A stretch of 64,000 nt of DNA from a bacterium (GTDB lineage: Bacteria; Verrucomicrobiota; Kiritimatiellia; CAIKKV01; CAITUY01). The stretch spans positions 1 to 64,000 of the forward strand of contig JBAXWB010000020.1 in the NCBI GenBank assembly GCA_037128595.1, given 5' to 3'. Made by a program: the position numbers and the translations under genes. The notes under the pieces are model-generated. The model worked only from the letters and a program-made list of their open reading frames with translations, did not search any database and was not told the origin of the DNA. Positions within the stretch are counted from its first letter, which is position 1. Every line of letters begins with the position of its first letter. Positions 5,914 to 15,432 of this stretch are shown piece after piece.

Positions 5914-8205
5914 ATGACAGGAACGCTTGAGCAATACGGGAAATTTTCACTCGAAAAGGGCTGTTTTGAGATCACGGCGGAGCCCCCGCGCAAGTGGCGA
6001 AATATCCTATATAACCAGTGGGGCGGGGCCGAATACTACGCCGAGGCGACGCATATCGGGGATGGCATGTCCCGCTATCGGGATGAGCAGGGGAATACCC
6101 TGAATGTCATCGGGTATGACTGCAAATATCTCTATATCCGGGATGATGAGACGAATACGGTGTTTAATCCCGCGGGGATGCCAGTGGCCACGCCGGTTCA
6201 GGATCGCCTCATCCGCATCTACCCTTCCAAGACCGAGATTTCCTCCCGCTGTGGTGATCTGCGCGTGACGGCCCGCTATTTTGTGCCTAAGTCCGAGACC
6301 TTGGAAGCCTGGACGGTGACGCTGGAAAATCTCAGTGACCGGCCGCGTACCATTTCCGTGTTCGCCTATGCGATGTTCGCCCTGAATGGCAGTGATGCCG
6401 AGGGGCGTGGATTCTGGAAGGATGTCTACTCGGAAATCCATGCCGAGCTTGGCGGGACGCTCATCCTCAACCGCCTGCACCCGCACCCGCTCCAAAAAAG
6501 GAATGGCTATCTGGTCGCCTTGAACCATTATCGTGCCGCCAATGGCTACCGCGATCAGTTTACCCGCGCGGATTACGGATTGGGGGCGCCTAAAATCCTG
6601 CAGGGGTGGAATTGCGACAATCAACGGAATTACGGTCCTGACTGCGCGGGAATTGTGCAATGTACCCTCACCATTCCCCCTCACGGTAAAGAGCGGGTGG
6701 ATTATATCGCCGGGCCCTGCTCAGGTGCGGATGAAGTGCAGGCTATCAAGGCACGGCTGTCGCCGGCCCGTCTGGACGAGTTGGATGCCGAGCAGATGGA
6801 GGCGGAGCGGGGCCGGGCGGGCAGCTTCTCCGTGTTTACGGGGGAGGAAAACTGTAACCGCGATGCGCTGATCAATCTCTTTGCCAAGAAGCAGATCTAC
6901 TCCTACCTCATCGACAAGGGCGGGGTGCGGGATAATTTGCAGAATGACAATGCCCTGGTGCTGTTTGATCCGGCCGCTGCACGGGCCAATATCCTCAAGA
7001 CCCTGACGGTGCACAAGCCGGACGGGAGCAGCCTGCATAGCTGGCGGCCGCTGAACCGGCATCACTACTCGGATAAGCCGTTCTATATGCTCCAGACCAT
7101 TCCCTGGTATATCAAGGAGACGGGGGATACCAGTATTCTGGAAGAAACCGTCCGGTATTTTGAGTCGGAAGAAACCGGCACGGTCTGGGATCACCTTCAG
7201 CGCGCCTACCGGCATTTGAGCCGGGATCTGGGAAAGCGCGGCCTGTGCCTCCAGCATCATGCCGACTGGAATGACCAGCTGGAGCCTTCGGCAAAGACCG
7301 GGGCGCGTGAAAGCGTCATGGTAAGCGAACAATTGTGTGCGGGGCTTCTTGAAATGGCGGAACTGGCGGATCGCATGAAGGAGCCGGCCACCCGTGACGA
7401 GTGTCGTGGCCTCCATTCCGAGATGGCCCGTAAGGTCAATGAAGCGGCCTGGGACGGGGCCTGGTACCAGCGCACGATCTGTGAGGACGGCTATGCCTTG
7501 GGGTCCGGTAAAAATGAGGAGGCGAAGATTTTTGTCAACACCCAGAGCTGGGCGGTATTGGGGCGGGTGGCCGATGAGGTGCGATTGCGGCAATGTATGG
7601 ACTCGGTTGATCGGTACCTGACCAAACCGGAGGGCATCCCGATCTGCGACCCGCCTTGCAGCAAGTTCGATGAACGGATCGGAAGGTTCACCACGGTCAT
7701 GCCCTATCATATCGAGAATGGCGGCTGCTATAATCACGCGGCGGGGTTCAAGACGGTGGCCGACTGTCTTCTCGGCCGTGCCGAGCAGGCGTGGGACACC
7801 TATGTCAAGGTGGTTCCTGATAATCCTGAGAATCCCATCAGCCAGTCCTGGGTCGAACCCTTTTCCTTCACCAATTTCTACACGCGGGTTCCGATGATCC
7901 TGGGCCGGTCCGGCTATGCCTGGCGGACAGGAACGGCCGCCTGGTTCACGGTGGCGCTGGTGGAATATATTCTCGGGGCCCGGCGGCATTATGACGGGTT
8001 GCAGATTGACCCCTGCCTCACGAAACGGATCAAACAGGCGAGGGTCATCCGTCGTTTCCGCGGGGCGACCTATGAGATCGCCCTCGACAACCGTGCCGGC
8101 CGTTGCCGGGGGGCCGCCTCCATCACCGTGGATGGGCAGGCTATCAAGGGGAATATCCTGCCCCTATTTAAAGACGGACGCCATCAGGTAAACGTGATTA
8201 TTTAA
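5914..8205 (+). CDS. GH94 family glycoside phosphorylase, divergent clade
   Basis: A 763-residue enzyme of GH94, inverting phosphorylases that split beta-linked disaccharides with phosphate to alpha-sugar 1-phosphate. An N-terminal beta-sandwich precedes an (alpha/alpha)6 barrel and a small C-terminal beta domain. The catalytic ADWND motif is at 450-454, and the phosphate-site TGTAAW at 672-677. Where typical GH94 enzymes read [FY]RDxxQD, this one reads GGVRDNLQN (336-344), and DWND is followed by QLEP instead of CL, so its acceptor pocket probably differs. A good GAGAGGAG sits before the ATG. It opens the phosphorylase locus. Substrate unknown. Confidence 0.87.
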   Translation: MTGTLEQYGKFSLEKGCFEITAEPPRKWRNILYNQWGGAEYYAEATHIGDGMSRYRDEQGNTLNVIGYDCKYLYIRDDETNTVFNPAGMPVATPVQDRLIRIYPSKTEISSRCGDLRVTARYFVPKSETLEAWTVTLENLSDRPRTISVFAYAMFALNGSDAEGRGFWKDVYSEIHAELGGTLILNRLHPHPLQKRNGYLVALNHYRAANGYRDQFTRADYGLGAPKILQGWNCDNQRNYGPDCAGIVQCTLTIPPHGKERVDYIAGPCSGADEVQAIKARLSPARLDELDAEQMEAERGRAGSFSVFTGEENCNRDALINLFAKKQIYSYLIDKGGVRDNLQNDNALVLFDPAAARANILKTLTVHKPDGSSLHSWRPLNRHHYSDKPFYMLQTIPWYIKETGDTSILEETVRYFESEETGTVWDHLQRAYRHLSRDLGKRGLCLQHHADWNDQLEPSAKTGARESVMVSEQLCAGLLEMAELADRMKEPATRDECRGLHSEMARKVNEAAWDGAWYQRTICEDGYALGSGKNEEAKIFVNTQSWAVLGRVADEVRLRQCMDSVDRYLTKPEGIPICDPPCSKFDERIGRFTTVMPYHIENGGCYNHAAGFKTVADCLLGRAEQAWDTYVKVVPDNPENPISQSWVEPFSFTNFYTRVPMILGRSGYAWRTGTAAWFTVALVEYILGARRHYDGLQIDPCLTKRIKQARVIRRFRGATYEIALDNRAGRCRGAASITVDGQAIKGNILPLFKDGRHQVNVII

Positions 8206-8244
8206 GGGTTGATTGGATGGCGGAGATACCGGATTCTAAAAAGA

Positions 8245-8270
8245 TGGTTTTGACAGAGCAAAACCCTCCA
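8245..8270 (-). repeat. Short covarying hairpin repeat, copy 3
   Basis: Minus-strand copy of the family described at 2920: TGGAG, stem GGTTTTG, loop CTCTGT, stem CAAAACC. It is 40 bases after the first GH94 stop and before the GH130 gene, so if transcribed it forms a hairpin between the two messages. Confidence 0.72.
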
Positions 8271-8324
8271 TTGTAAAAGTGGCGGTCACCGCGTTGTTGG
8301 CATTAGATAAAACAAAGGAAAATA

Positions 8325-9500
8325 ATGAAATCAGCTGTTAGCAAGACCCTCTCGGCGCTCAAGGCACGCCACCAACGGTTGTTGAATTTAAAAAACAAGG
8401 TGGATCCCCATTCCTATAACGGGTGGTATGACCGGTGGGTCAACCCGGTACTGACGGCTGATCATGCGCCCCTGGAGTGGCGGTTCGACCTGAACTTGAA
8501 ACGCAATCCCCTGTTGCTTGAGCGCATGGGCGTCAACGCCACCCTCAATTCCGGTGCGATGGAATGGGGGAAGGGGATCGTGCTGAGCGTGCGCGTCGAA
8601 GGGGCTGACCGGAAATCCTTCTTTGCCATTGCCGAGAGCAAGACGGGCGTGGACGGGTTCCGCTTCTGGAACGAACCGGTCGTGATGCCCGAAACCGCGA
8701 TTCCCGACACCAATGTCTACGATATGCGGCTCGTCCGGCACGAAGATGGCTGGATCTACGGCTTGTTTTGTACGGAGCGCAAGGATCCCCAGGCGGGCCC
8801 CGGCGATTTGTCCAGTGCGGTGGCGCAGTGCGGCATTGCCCGCACGAAGGATCTGGTTAAATGGGAGCGCCTGCCGGACCTGAAATCCCGGTCGGCCCAG
8901 CAGCGCAATGTGGTGCTGCACCCGGAATTCATCAAGGGGCAGTACCTGTTTTATACCCGGCCCCAGGACAGCTTTATCGAGGCCGGTAGCGGGGGCGGCA
9001 TCGGCTGGGCCTTGGCCAAATCCATGGAGCGCGCGGTCATCGGGGAAGAGAAGATTGTCGATCCCCGCGTGTATCATACGATCAAGGAAGCGAAGAACGG
9101 CCTGGGTCCGGCGCCCATCAAGACCCCCAAGGGCTGGCTGCATCTGGCGCATGGGGTCCGCAATACGGCGGCGGGATTGCGGTACGTGGTGTATCTCTTT
9201 CTGGCGGATTTGAAAGAACCCTGGCGGGTGACCCATCGGCCCGGCGGCTATTTCATTGTGCCGCAGGGTGACGAACGCATCGGCGATGTGTCGAATGTCG
9301 TATTCAGCAACGGTTGGGTGGCTAAGGCGGATGGCCGCGTGTTTATCTATTACGGAGCCTCGGATACCCGGACCCAGGTTGCCACGACCACGGTGGAACG
9401 GTTATTGGACTATGCCCTTAATACGCCGGAGGATGGCTTGCGCAGCGCCGAATGTGTGCGGCAGCGCATCGCCCTGATCCGGGGCAACCGGGGCCGGTAG
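8325..9500 (+). CDS. GH130 family mannoside phosphorylase (MGP-like)
   Basis: A 391-residue five-bladed beta-propeller enzyme of GH130. The stretch [20 protein letters not shown] (from residue 130) is the hallmark of the 4-O-beta-D-mannosyl-D-glucose phosphorylase group; Asp133 sits where the family's general acid is expected. [20 protein letters not shown] and [13 protein letters not shown] are further family blocks. These enzymes phosphorolyse beta-mannosyl disaccharides to mannose 1-phosphate, typically in mannan breakdown inside the cell. No signal peptide is present. AAAGGA precedes the ATG. Membership in GH130 is firm; the exact substrate is a family-based guess. Confidence 0.88.
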   Translation: MKSAVSKTLSALKARHQRLLNLKNKVDPHSYNGWYDRWVNPVLTADHAPLEWRFDLNLKRNPLLLERMGVNATLNSGAMEWGKGIVLSVRVEGADRKSFFAIAESKTGVDGFRFWNEPVVMPETAIPDTNVYDMRLVRHEDGWIYGLFCTERKDPQAGPGDLSSAVAQCGIARTKDLVKWERLPDLKSRSAQQRNVVLHPEFIKGQYLFYTRPQDSFIEAGSGGGIGWALAKSMERAVIGEEKIVDPRVYHTIKEAKNGLGPAPIKTPKGWLHLAHGVRNTAAGLRYVVYLFLADLKEPWRVTHRPGGYFIVPQGDERIGDVSNVVFSNGWVAKADGRVFIYYGASDTRTQVATTTVERLLDYALNTPEDGLRSAECVRQRIALIRGNRGR

Positions 9501-9570
9501 TCCTGCGGGGTTACGGCGGTTATTCGTGATTGAAATTGTAAGACGGGCGTAATACCGTAACCCTTCATTT

Positions 9571-10536
9571 ATGACATTGCGGAAAGTAGCGGAAAAAGCG
9601 GGAGTGGCGATCGACACGGTGCGCAAAGCGCTCCGTGACGACCCTACGATCCGTTCCTACCTCAAGGAGCGGGTGCTTAAGGCGGCCGAAGAGATTGATT
9701 ATCACCCCAATCTGGTGGCCCGTGCCCTTCGTGAGAAAGCCCTGCAGATTGTCCCCATCTCCGTCAATGAACTGCAAAACCCATATTTCGGGAGTTTGGC
9801 GCTTCACCTGTCCCAGTGTTTGTCTGAGCAGGGGTTGGAGCCGGCCCTCTGCCTGGATGCTGAACATTTATTGAAGCTCAGCCGAACGTTGTCTCCCTGT
9901 GGCAGCATTCTGGGCTATGGTTATTCTGACGAGGCGGTGCGCCTGCTGGGCAAACGTCAGAAAGTCGTGAGTGTGGGCGTTGAGATGAAAACCATTCCAG
10001 GAATGGGCATGGTGTTCATTGATTTTGCTGAGGCTTATCAGTCGATTGCCAAAACCTTGAAGCGGATGGGGCGACGCAGTGTGGCCGTGCATTCGATTAC
10101 GATGGCCGACTATGTCCAGAGAGGGGAGACCTCCCGCAAATTCGGTGCCGCCATCAATAGTCTGAGCGAATCAGGCTTGAAGCTTGTCCGGATTGACGGC
10201 CGTGATTTCTTCACGGATCTTGAGGTGATTCCCAGGTTTCTGGCGGCTCATCCGCGAGCGCTGGATACCGTTATCTGTGAAAATGACCAGGTGGCCACCC
10301 GGCTATACGGAGCCCTGATGTCACGTGGCATCCGCGTCCCTGAAGACGTATTGATTGTGGGCTGTGACGCCAACCTGATGATGCCCGGTACCCTGTCGAT
10401 CAAGATTGACACCAAGGCCGTCGCTCAGGAAGCGGTGGGACTGTTGCTCCGGTTGTTGGATGGGGTGAAGAATCCGGCGGCCCGGGTGTTCAAACCTGTG
10501 GCTGTGGATGAATCCGGGATGCTTGAAACAAAATAG
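9571..10536 (+). CDS. LacI family transcriptional regulator
   Basis: A 321-residue regulator. The N-terminal helix-turn-helix (LRKVAEKAGVAIDTVRKAL) is followed by the hinge helix region NLVARALREK, then a periplasmic-binding-protein-like sensor domain with VIFIDFAEAYQS-like and FDTVICENDQVATRLYGAL-like segments and a closing DTKAVAQEAVGLLL. LacI proteins bind sugars or sugar phosphates and release operators when bound. It sits in the middle of the phosphorylase genes, 70 bases after the GH130 gene and 26 bases before the isomerase gene, so it most likely controls this locus. Candidate operators are at 5858-5869 and 11401-11416. Its start has a weak ribosome binding site. Confidence 0.9.
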   Translation: MTLRKVAEKAGVAIDTVRKALRDDPTIRSYLKERVLKAAEEIDYHPNLVARALREKALQIVPISVNELQNPYFGSLALHLSQCLSEQGLEPALCLDAEHLLKLSRTLSPCGSILGYGYSDEAVRLLGKRQKVVSVGVEMKTIPGMGMVFIDFAEAYQSIAKTLKRMGRRSVAVHSITMADYVQRGETSRKFGAAINSLSESGLKLVRIDGRDFFTDLEVIPRFLAAHPRALDTVICENDQVATRLYGALMSRGIRVPEDVLIVGCDANLMMPGTLSIKIDTKAVAQEAVGLLLRLLDGVKNPAARVFKPVAVDESGMLETK

Positions 10537-10562
10537 AGTTATATTAACCAAAGGAAGCTACG

Positions 10563-11330
10563 ATGAGAATTAATCAGATTGCGGCTCAATTGTACACGGT
10601 CCGGGACTATCTCAAAACCCCGGCGGATATCGCTGTCAGTTTGAAGAAAATACGCCAGATCGGGTACGAGGCGGTTCAGGTGTCCGGGATGGGCCCCATT
10701 GATGAAGCTGAACTCAACCGGATCCTGGCGGGGGAGGGCCTGATCTGCTGCGCCACCCATGAGGACGGGAATAAAATCCTCAATGAAACCGAAGTGGTCA
10801 TCGAGCGCTTGCAGAAACTGAACTGCCGGTATACCGCTTATCCCTGGCCGGCCGGTGTCGATTTCAGCACGCTCCAGAATGTGCTGGATCTTGCGGCCAA
10901 GCTGGATGCCGCCGGGAAGAAGATGCGTAAAGCGGGCCAGGTATTGACCTATCATAACCACGGCATCGAACTGATGCATGTGGACGGCAAGCCGGCTTTG
11001 GATTGGATTTATGAGAAGAGCAACAAGAAGAACCTTCAGGGCGAAATCGATACGTTCTGGATTCAAAATGGCGGCGCGGATCCCGTGGCCTGGTGCAAGA
11101 AGCTCAAAAACCGCCTGCCGTTGATCCACCTTAAAGATTATACGGTGATGGAGCATAAACCCAGTTTCGCGGCGGTGGGGCAGGGCAATTTAAACATGCC
11201 TGCCATTGTCAAGGCGGCGGAAAAGGCCGGCTGTGAATGGTTTATCGTGGAGCAGGACGACTGCTACGGGCGTGACCCCTTTGATAATCTGGCCATCAGC
11301 TATGCCTACCTCAAGGGACTGGCGACTTAA
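10563..11330 (+). CDS. Sugar phosphate isomerase/epimerase (xylose isomerase-like TIM barrel)
   Basis: A 255-residue TIM-barrel protein of the AP-endonuclease-2/xylose-isomerase-like family. It opens with INQIAAQLYTVRDYLKTP and has GYEAVQVSG in the first strands. The metal ligands are carried by YHNHGIELMHVDG (His), GEIDTFWIQNGGADP (Asp), PLIHLKDY (His) and WFIVEQDDC (Glu). Such enzymes isomerise or epimerise sugars or inositols using a divalent metal. The neighbours suggest it acts on a monosaccharide released by the phosphorylases; the reaction itself cannot be read from sequence. AAAGGA lies 7 bases before the ATG. Confidence 0.85.
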   Translation: MRINQIAAQLYTVRDYLKTPADIAVSLKKIRQIGYEAVQVSGMGPIDEAELNRILAGEGLICCATHEDGNKILNETEVVIERLQKLNCRYTAYPWPAGVDFSTLQNVLDLAAKLDAAGKKMRKAGQVLTYHNHGIELMHVDGKPALDWIYEKSNKKNLQGEIDTFWIQNGGADPVAWCKKLKNRLPLIHLKDYTVMEHKPSFAAVGQGNLNMPAIVKAAEKAGCEWFIVEQDDCYGRDPFDNLAISYAYLKGLAT

Positions 11331-11400
11331 GCGGCGGCTGCGGTTTCGGTCTGAGTGAAATAATTCCGTGCAATTCCTCACGGGCTGTGTCATCTTTATT

Positions 11401-11416
11401 ATAGTATCGATATCAT
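11401..11416. promoter_or_regulatory. Near-palindrome centred on CG, operator candidate
   Basis: ATAGTATCGATATCAT matches its reverse complement at 12 of 16 positions and is centred on TATCGATA. It lies 17 bases before the second GH94 start, just upstream of its AGGGAGG. It could be a second LacI-type site, but it differs in detail from the one at 5858. Confidence 0.3.
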
Positions 11417-11432
11417 TATTAGGGAGGCGCAG

Positions 11433-13826
11433 ATGCAGTACGGGTATTTTGATGCGAAAAACCGCGAATATGTGATTACCCGGCCAGACACCCCGCGGCC
11501 TTGGAGCAATTATCTGGGCACGCGGGAGTATGGCGCGATTATTACGAATCACGCGGGTGGCTACAGCTTCTACAAGTCGGCCGCCCTTGGGCGTTTTCTC
11601 CGGCTCCGGTTCAACAGTGTTCCCCTGGATCAGCCGGGACGGTATTTCTATTTGAGAGATGCCGAATCGGGCGATTTCTGGTCGGCCTCCTGGCAACCAG
11701 TGGGCAAACCGCTTGATCAATACAAGAGTATCTGCCGTCATGGTACCGGGTACACGGTGATCGAGTCCGAGTATGCCGGAATCCGTTCAGAAACCACCTA
11801 TTTTGTGCCGCGCGGTCAGACGTTCGAGTACTGGCGGTTGCGGGTGACCAACACGACTCAGGTGCCGCGCCAGATCTCCCTCTTCAGCTATTGCGAGTTT
11901 GCCAGTAACTGGAGCACCTCCCAGGATCTGGTGAATCTGCAATACAGTGCCTATATCACGGAAGCAACCTGGAAGGACGGGCTGCTCCAGATCGCCATTA
12001 ATAATCATCTGCCCGCCGATCCCGCGAATTTTGTGAATAACGATCAGGGCCGCTGGTCGTGGATGACGCTGGTGGGGGCGCCGGTGGCGGCCTTTGACTC
12101 AGACCGCGATGCCTTTCTGGGGCCCTACGGGACCTATGCCCATCCGGCTGCGCTTGAGTCGGGCCGGTGTTCCGGATCATTGGCCTATGGCGACAATGCC
12201 TGCGGCAGTCTCCAGTCTGACCTCCGCCTCAACCCCGGAGAAACCCGGGAGATTATCGTCATGTTGGGCGTTGGCAAAGCCGCTGAAGCGGGGCGACCTG
12301 CGGTGGCCGAGTTTGGTAGCCCGGCCCGTTGCGAGGAGGAGTTGCAGAAGATGAAGGCCGGCTGGCATGCGCAGCTGGACGGGGTTGAGGTGACCACTCC
12401 TGATGAGTCCTTTAATCACATGGTCAACATGTGGAACCCCTATAATGCCCTGATCACGTTCGCCTGGTCCCGCTCGGCCAGTCTGGTCTATAACGGAGAG
12501 CGCGATGGCCTTGGCTTCCGGGATTCCGTTCAGGATGTGCTCGGGGTGGCCGCCATGATCCCTGATGAGTGCCGTGCCCGGCTTGAACTTCTGCTGACCG
12601 GGCAGGTATCCCATGGCGGGGCGATGCCACAGGTGTTCCCTTTCTCCCATCAGCCCGGGCACGAGACTCCGCCGCCCCCGGAGCGGTTGCGTTCGGACGA
12701 CTGCCTATGGTTCTTCAATGCCGTTCCGCTTTACGTGGCCGAAACCGGGGACCTGGAGTTCTATCGCAAGGTGCTCCCGTTCGCCGATCAGGGGGAGGCC
12801 ACGGTGCTGGAGCATTTGCGGCGCGCCCTGGAATTCAATCTGACCCGCACCGGCCGGAACGGGCTCCCTTGCGGGCTGGAGGCCGACTGGAATGACTGTC
12901 TGCGGTTGGGCTATCACGGGGAGAGCGTGTTTGTGGCGTTTCAGGTCCGGTTCGGACTCGGGGTGTATGCGGAGGTGGCCACCCGGCTGGGCTTGATGGA
13001 TGAGGCGGCATGGGCCGAGTGCGAGCGAACCCGGCTGGATGAGCGCATCCAGGCCCGGTGCTGGGATGGCAAGTGGTTTATCTGGGCGATCGGCGAGGAT
13101 GGCACCGTGTATGGTTCGCAGACCCACCCGGAGGGGCAGGTCTATCTGAATACCCAGGTGTGGGCGGTGATGAGCGGTGCGGCGACCCCGGAGCAGGCCC
13201 GGCAGGCATTGCAAGCCGTCAAGGACCAGCTGGCCACGCCCTACGGCCTCATGCTGTGCGCCCCTCCGTTCGTGAAAACCAAGGTGGATGTGATGCGGGC
13301 GGTTCTGTTTGTCCCCGGCACCAAGGAGAACGCCGGGATCTTCAGCCATCCCCAGAGCTGGGCCGTCATGGCCGAGTGCCTGCAGGGGCAGGGGGATCAG
13401 GCCTATGCTTATTACCGGGCCTTCATGCCGGCGGCCTTCAATGACCGGGCGGATGTCCGGGAAGTGGAGCCTTACGTCCACTGTCAGAGTACCCATTCCC
13501 GCTATTCGCCGCGCTTCGGGGTATCGCGGGTACCCTGGCTCTCCGGCACGGCCTCATGGAGTTGTTTTACGGCCATGCATTACATCCTCGGGATCCGCCC
13601 GGAGTTGGACGGCCTGCGTATCGATCCCTGTATTCCCTCGTCCTGGCCGGCCTTCAGGGTTTGCCGCCGTTTCCGGGGAATGAATCTGAACGTGGTCGTC
13701 CGCAATCCGGCCAAAGTCTGCCGGGGCGTGAAGCGTCTGACCGTCGATGGCCGGGAGCAGGCTGGAACATTGATTCCCTTGGACGCCCTGCGGGACCAGA
13801 GTGTGATTCAGGTGGAATTGGGGTGA
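11433..13826 (+). CDS. GH94 family phosphorylase (cellobiose/chitobiose phosphorylase-like)
   Basis: A 797-residue enzyme with the full-length GH94 plan and close to the size of chitobiose phosphorylase. The start (MQYGYFDAKNREYVITRP, then PWSNYLG) and AGGYSFYKSA are classic for cellobiose and N,N'-diacetylchitobiose phosphorylases. GERDGLGFRDSVQD (355-368) lines the donor site, ADWNDCL (484-490) carries the catalytic Asp, and SGTASW (704-709) the phosphate site. The product is an alpha-hexose 1-phosphate. I cannot separate cellobiose, cellobionate or chitobiose specificity. It is only distantly like the other GH94 enzyme here. AGGGAGG precedes the ATG by 5 bases. Confidence 0.92.
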   Translation: MQYGYFDAKNREYVITRPDTPRPWSNYLGTREYGAIITNHAGGYSFYKSAALGRFLRLRFNSVPLDQPGRYFYLRDAESGDFWSASWQPVGKPLDQYKSICRHGTGYTVIESEYAGIRSETTYFVPRGQTFEYWRLRVTNTTQVPRQISLFSYCEFASNWSTSQDLVNLQYSAYITEATWKDGLLQIAINNHLPADPANFVNNDQGRWSWMTLVGAPVAAFDSDRDAFLGPYGTYAHPAALESGRCSGSLAYGDNACGSLQSDLRLNPGETREIIVMLGVGKAAEAGRPAVAEFGSPARCEEELQKMKAGWHAQLDGVEVTTPDESFNHMVNMWNPYNALITFAWSRSASLVYNGERDGLGFRDSVQDVLGVAAMIPDECRARLELLLTGQVSHGGAMPQVFPFSHQPGHETPPPPERLRSDDCLWFFNAVPLYVAETGDLEFYRKVLPFADQGEATVLEHLRRALEFNLTRTGRNGLPCGLEADWNDCLRLGYHGESVFVAFQVRFGLGVYAEVATRLGLMDEAAWAECERTRLDERIQARCWDGKWFIWAIGEDGTVYGSQTHPEGQVYLNTQVWAVMSGAATPEQARQALQAVKDQLATPYGLMLCAPPFVKTKVDVMRAVLFVPGTKENAGIFSHPQSWAVMAECLQGQGDQAYAYYRAFMPAAFNDRADVREVEPYVHCQSTHSRYSPRFGVSRVPWLSGTASWSCFTAMHYILGIRPELDGLRIDPCIPSSWPAFRVCRRFRGMNLNVVVRNPAKVCRGVKRLTVDGREQAGTLIPLDALRDQSVIQVELG

Positions 13827-13914
13827 AGTGGATTTGGTAAACAGGTTGACTTGACATAGTCATAGCCCCGCCTCGGGAAGTCTAATAAAATCAATTGGAA
13901 ATGGAGAAAAACGC

Positions 13915-15432
13915 ATGAAGCATAAATACGCAACGATCTTTCACGCCAACCTGAACTACGCTTTTCTTGAGGAGTACAAGTATGAGCAGGTGATCCGGGC
14001 CTCCTACGAGACGATTATTGATGTCTTCCGCGAAAAATGTCCCGATGGCCGTTATACCTTTGAAGCGTCCGGCTATACCATTGAGCAGATGGCGGAGAAG
14101 ACCCCGGATGTTCTGGAAAAGCTCAAGGCGGCGATCCGCAGCGGCCAGTGCGAATTCATGGGCGCTCCCTATTCCCACCCGATCATGGCGAATATTCCCG
14201 AGGAGGATGGCCGCTGGTCCTGCGAGTTCGCCCAGCGTGTCTATGAGAAGCACCTCGGGTTCCGGGCGGAATCCTTCTGGAATCCTGAATGCACCTGGAT
14301 GCAGTATGTGCCTCGCGCGTTCCATGATGCCGGCGTGAAGTATCTCACCCTCGACTTCGAGTCGTATATGAGCTGCAACGACAAGGATTACAGCTGGGTC
14401 GAGCGCAACCGCACGCGCGACATCGGATGGGGCGGGCATCTGCCCTGGTATAATCTCGATCCCAACTGCAAGTTCCTGCACCGGCCTTTCCGGGATGTCG
14501 TGCCCGGCATGCACGGCTTCTGCCGGAGCGACCGGCTGATCGGCAAATATGTAGGGTACTTCCTGGATCGTCTGCCGCTGTCGGAATATATAGACAACAT
14601 TAAGAAATGGACCCCCTCTGACGGAAAAGGGGCCACCCTGATTATTGCCGACGATGCCGAGTACTGCGGCACGACCGGATATTTCTTCGTGAAGCATTAC
14701 CGCGACTATACCCGTAGCTTCACGGTGGATCCCGGTGCGGCGGGCAAGCTGGAGCGGCTGACCAAAGCGGTGATGGAGATCGGCCAGTTGGTGACCTTCA
14801 AGGAGGCTTGTATGGAAGAGCCGGTGGAAGAACCCTTCTTTGTCGAGGATCGCTTCGCCTGGCATAAGACCTGGGCGGATGCCTGGGCGGGAACCCCGGA
14901 GGCACGGGAATGGGACCCGATTCTGGCCGAGATGCGGCGTGATTATGCCCGGACGGTCCAACCGATCGCCGAGGCGCCGGCGAATGCCGCCCGGTTCCGC
15001 CCGCTGGTCGAAAAATACTGGTTCCATCTCACCAACTCCGCCAACAGCGACGGGCGCTGGCCTGCACCACCGGCGGAGACCTGTCCCTTCAACCGGGAAT
15101 GGGTGTTAACCGAAATGGACCGGACACGAGCCGCCCTGGCCGCCCTCAAGGTCGCCATTGCCGGGATGCCCTTGCCGCCACCCGTTGAGGATAAGGATGA
15201 CCAGAGGGATTGGGAATACGGCTATCACTTTACGGACAAGGATGTCACCCAGGTCGCCCGGCTGAACAATTATGAGTTACAGCACGCGATTTACTTTGCC
15301 CACAAGATGGTGGATAGCAAGAAGGCGGAAAAGGCGGCGGAAGGCAAGGCGCTCCTGCGCCGCGTGTTTGATGAGTTGGACCGGCGTGGCATGAAAGGGG
15401 TTCGCCCGCCTTCCATTCAGGAAGGCACATGA
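13915..15432 (+). CDS. GH57 family glycoside hydrolase or glucan-modifying enzyme
   Basis: A 505-residue (beta/alpha)7-barrel protein of GH57. The start has an unusual HANLNYAF. Motif 3 is FWNPECTWM, with the probable nucleophile Glu125; motif 4 is IADDAEYCG, with Asp247 at the acid/base position. GH57 includes alpha-amylases, 4-alpha-glucanotransferases and branching enzymes acting on alpha-glucans with retention. The C-terminal part (from about 300) is helical and without the insert of true branching enzymes. Its last 4 bases overlap the transporter start, so the two products are probably made together and may handle the same sugar. There is no signal peptide. Confidence 0.82.
   Translation: MKHKYATIFHANLNYAFLEEYKYEQVIRASYETIIDVFREKCPDGRYTFEASGYTIEQMAEKTPDVLEKLKAAIRSGQCEFMGAPYSHPIMANIPEEDGRWSCEFAQRVYEKHLGFRAESFWNPECTWMQYVPRAFHDAGVKYLTLDFESYMSCNDKDYSWVERNRTRDIGWGGHLPWYNLDPNCKFLHRPFRDVVPGMHGFCRSDRLIGKYVGYFLDRLPLSEYIDNIKKWTPSDGKGATLIIADDAEYCGTTGYFFVKHYRDYTRSFTVDPGAAGKLERLTKAVMEIGQLVTFKEACMEEPVEEPFFVEDRFAWHKTWADAWAGTPEAREWDPILAEMRRDYARTVQPIAEAPANAARFRPLVEKYWFHLTNSANSDGRWPAPPAETCPFNREWVLTEMDRTRAALAALKVAIAGMPLPPPVEDKDDQRDWEYGYHFTDKDVTQVARLNNYELQHAIYFAHKMVDSKKAEKAAEGKALLRRVFDELDRRGMKGVRPPSIQEGT

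Noticed and set aside
6721-7989. Long minus-strand ORF of 422 residues opposite the first GH94 gene
   Set aside because: Antisense shadow caused by high GC; the plus strand has clear GH94 motifs and a ribosome binding site.
13891-15027. Minus-strand ORF of 378 residues opposite the GH57 gene
   Set aside because: Composition is that of an antisense frame, and GH57 motifs lie on the plus strand.
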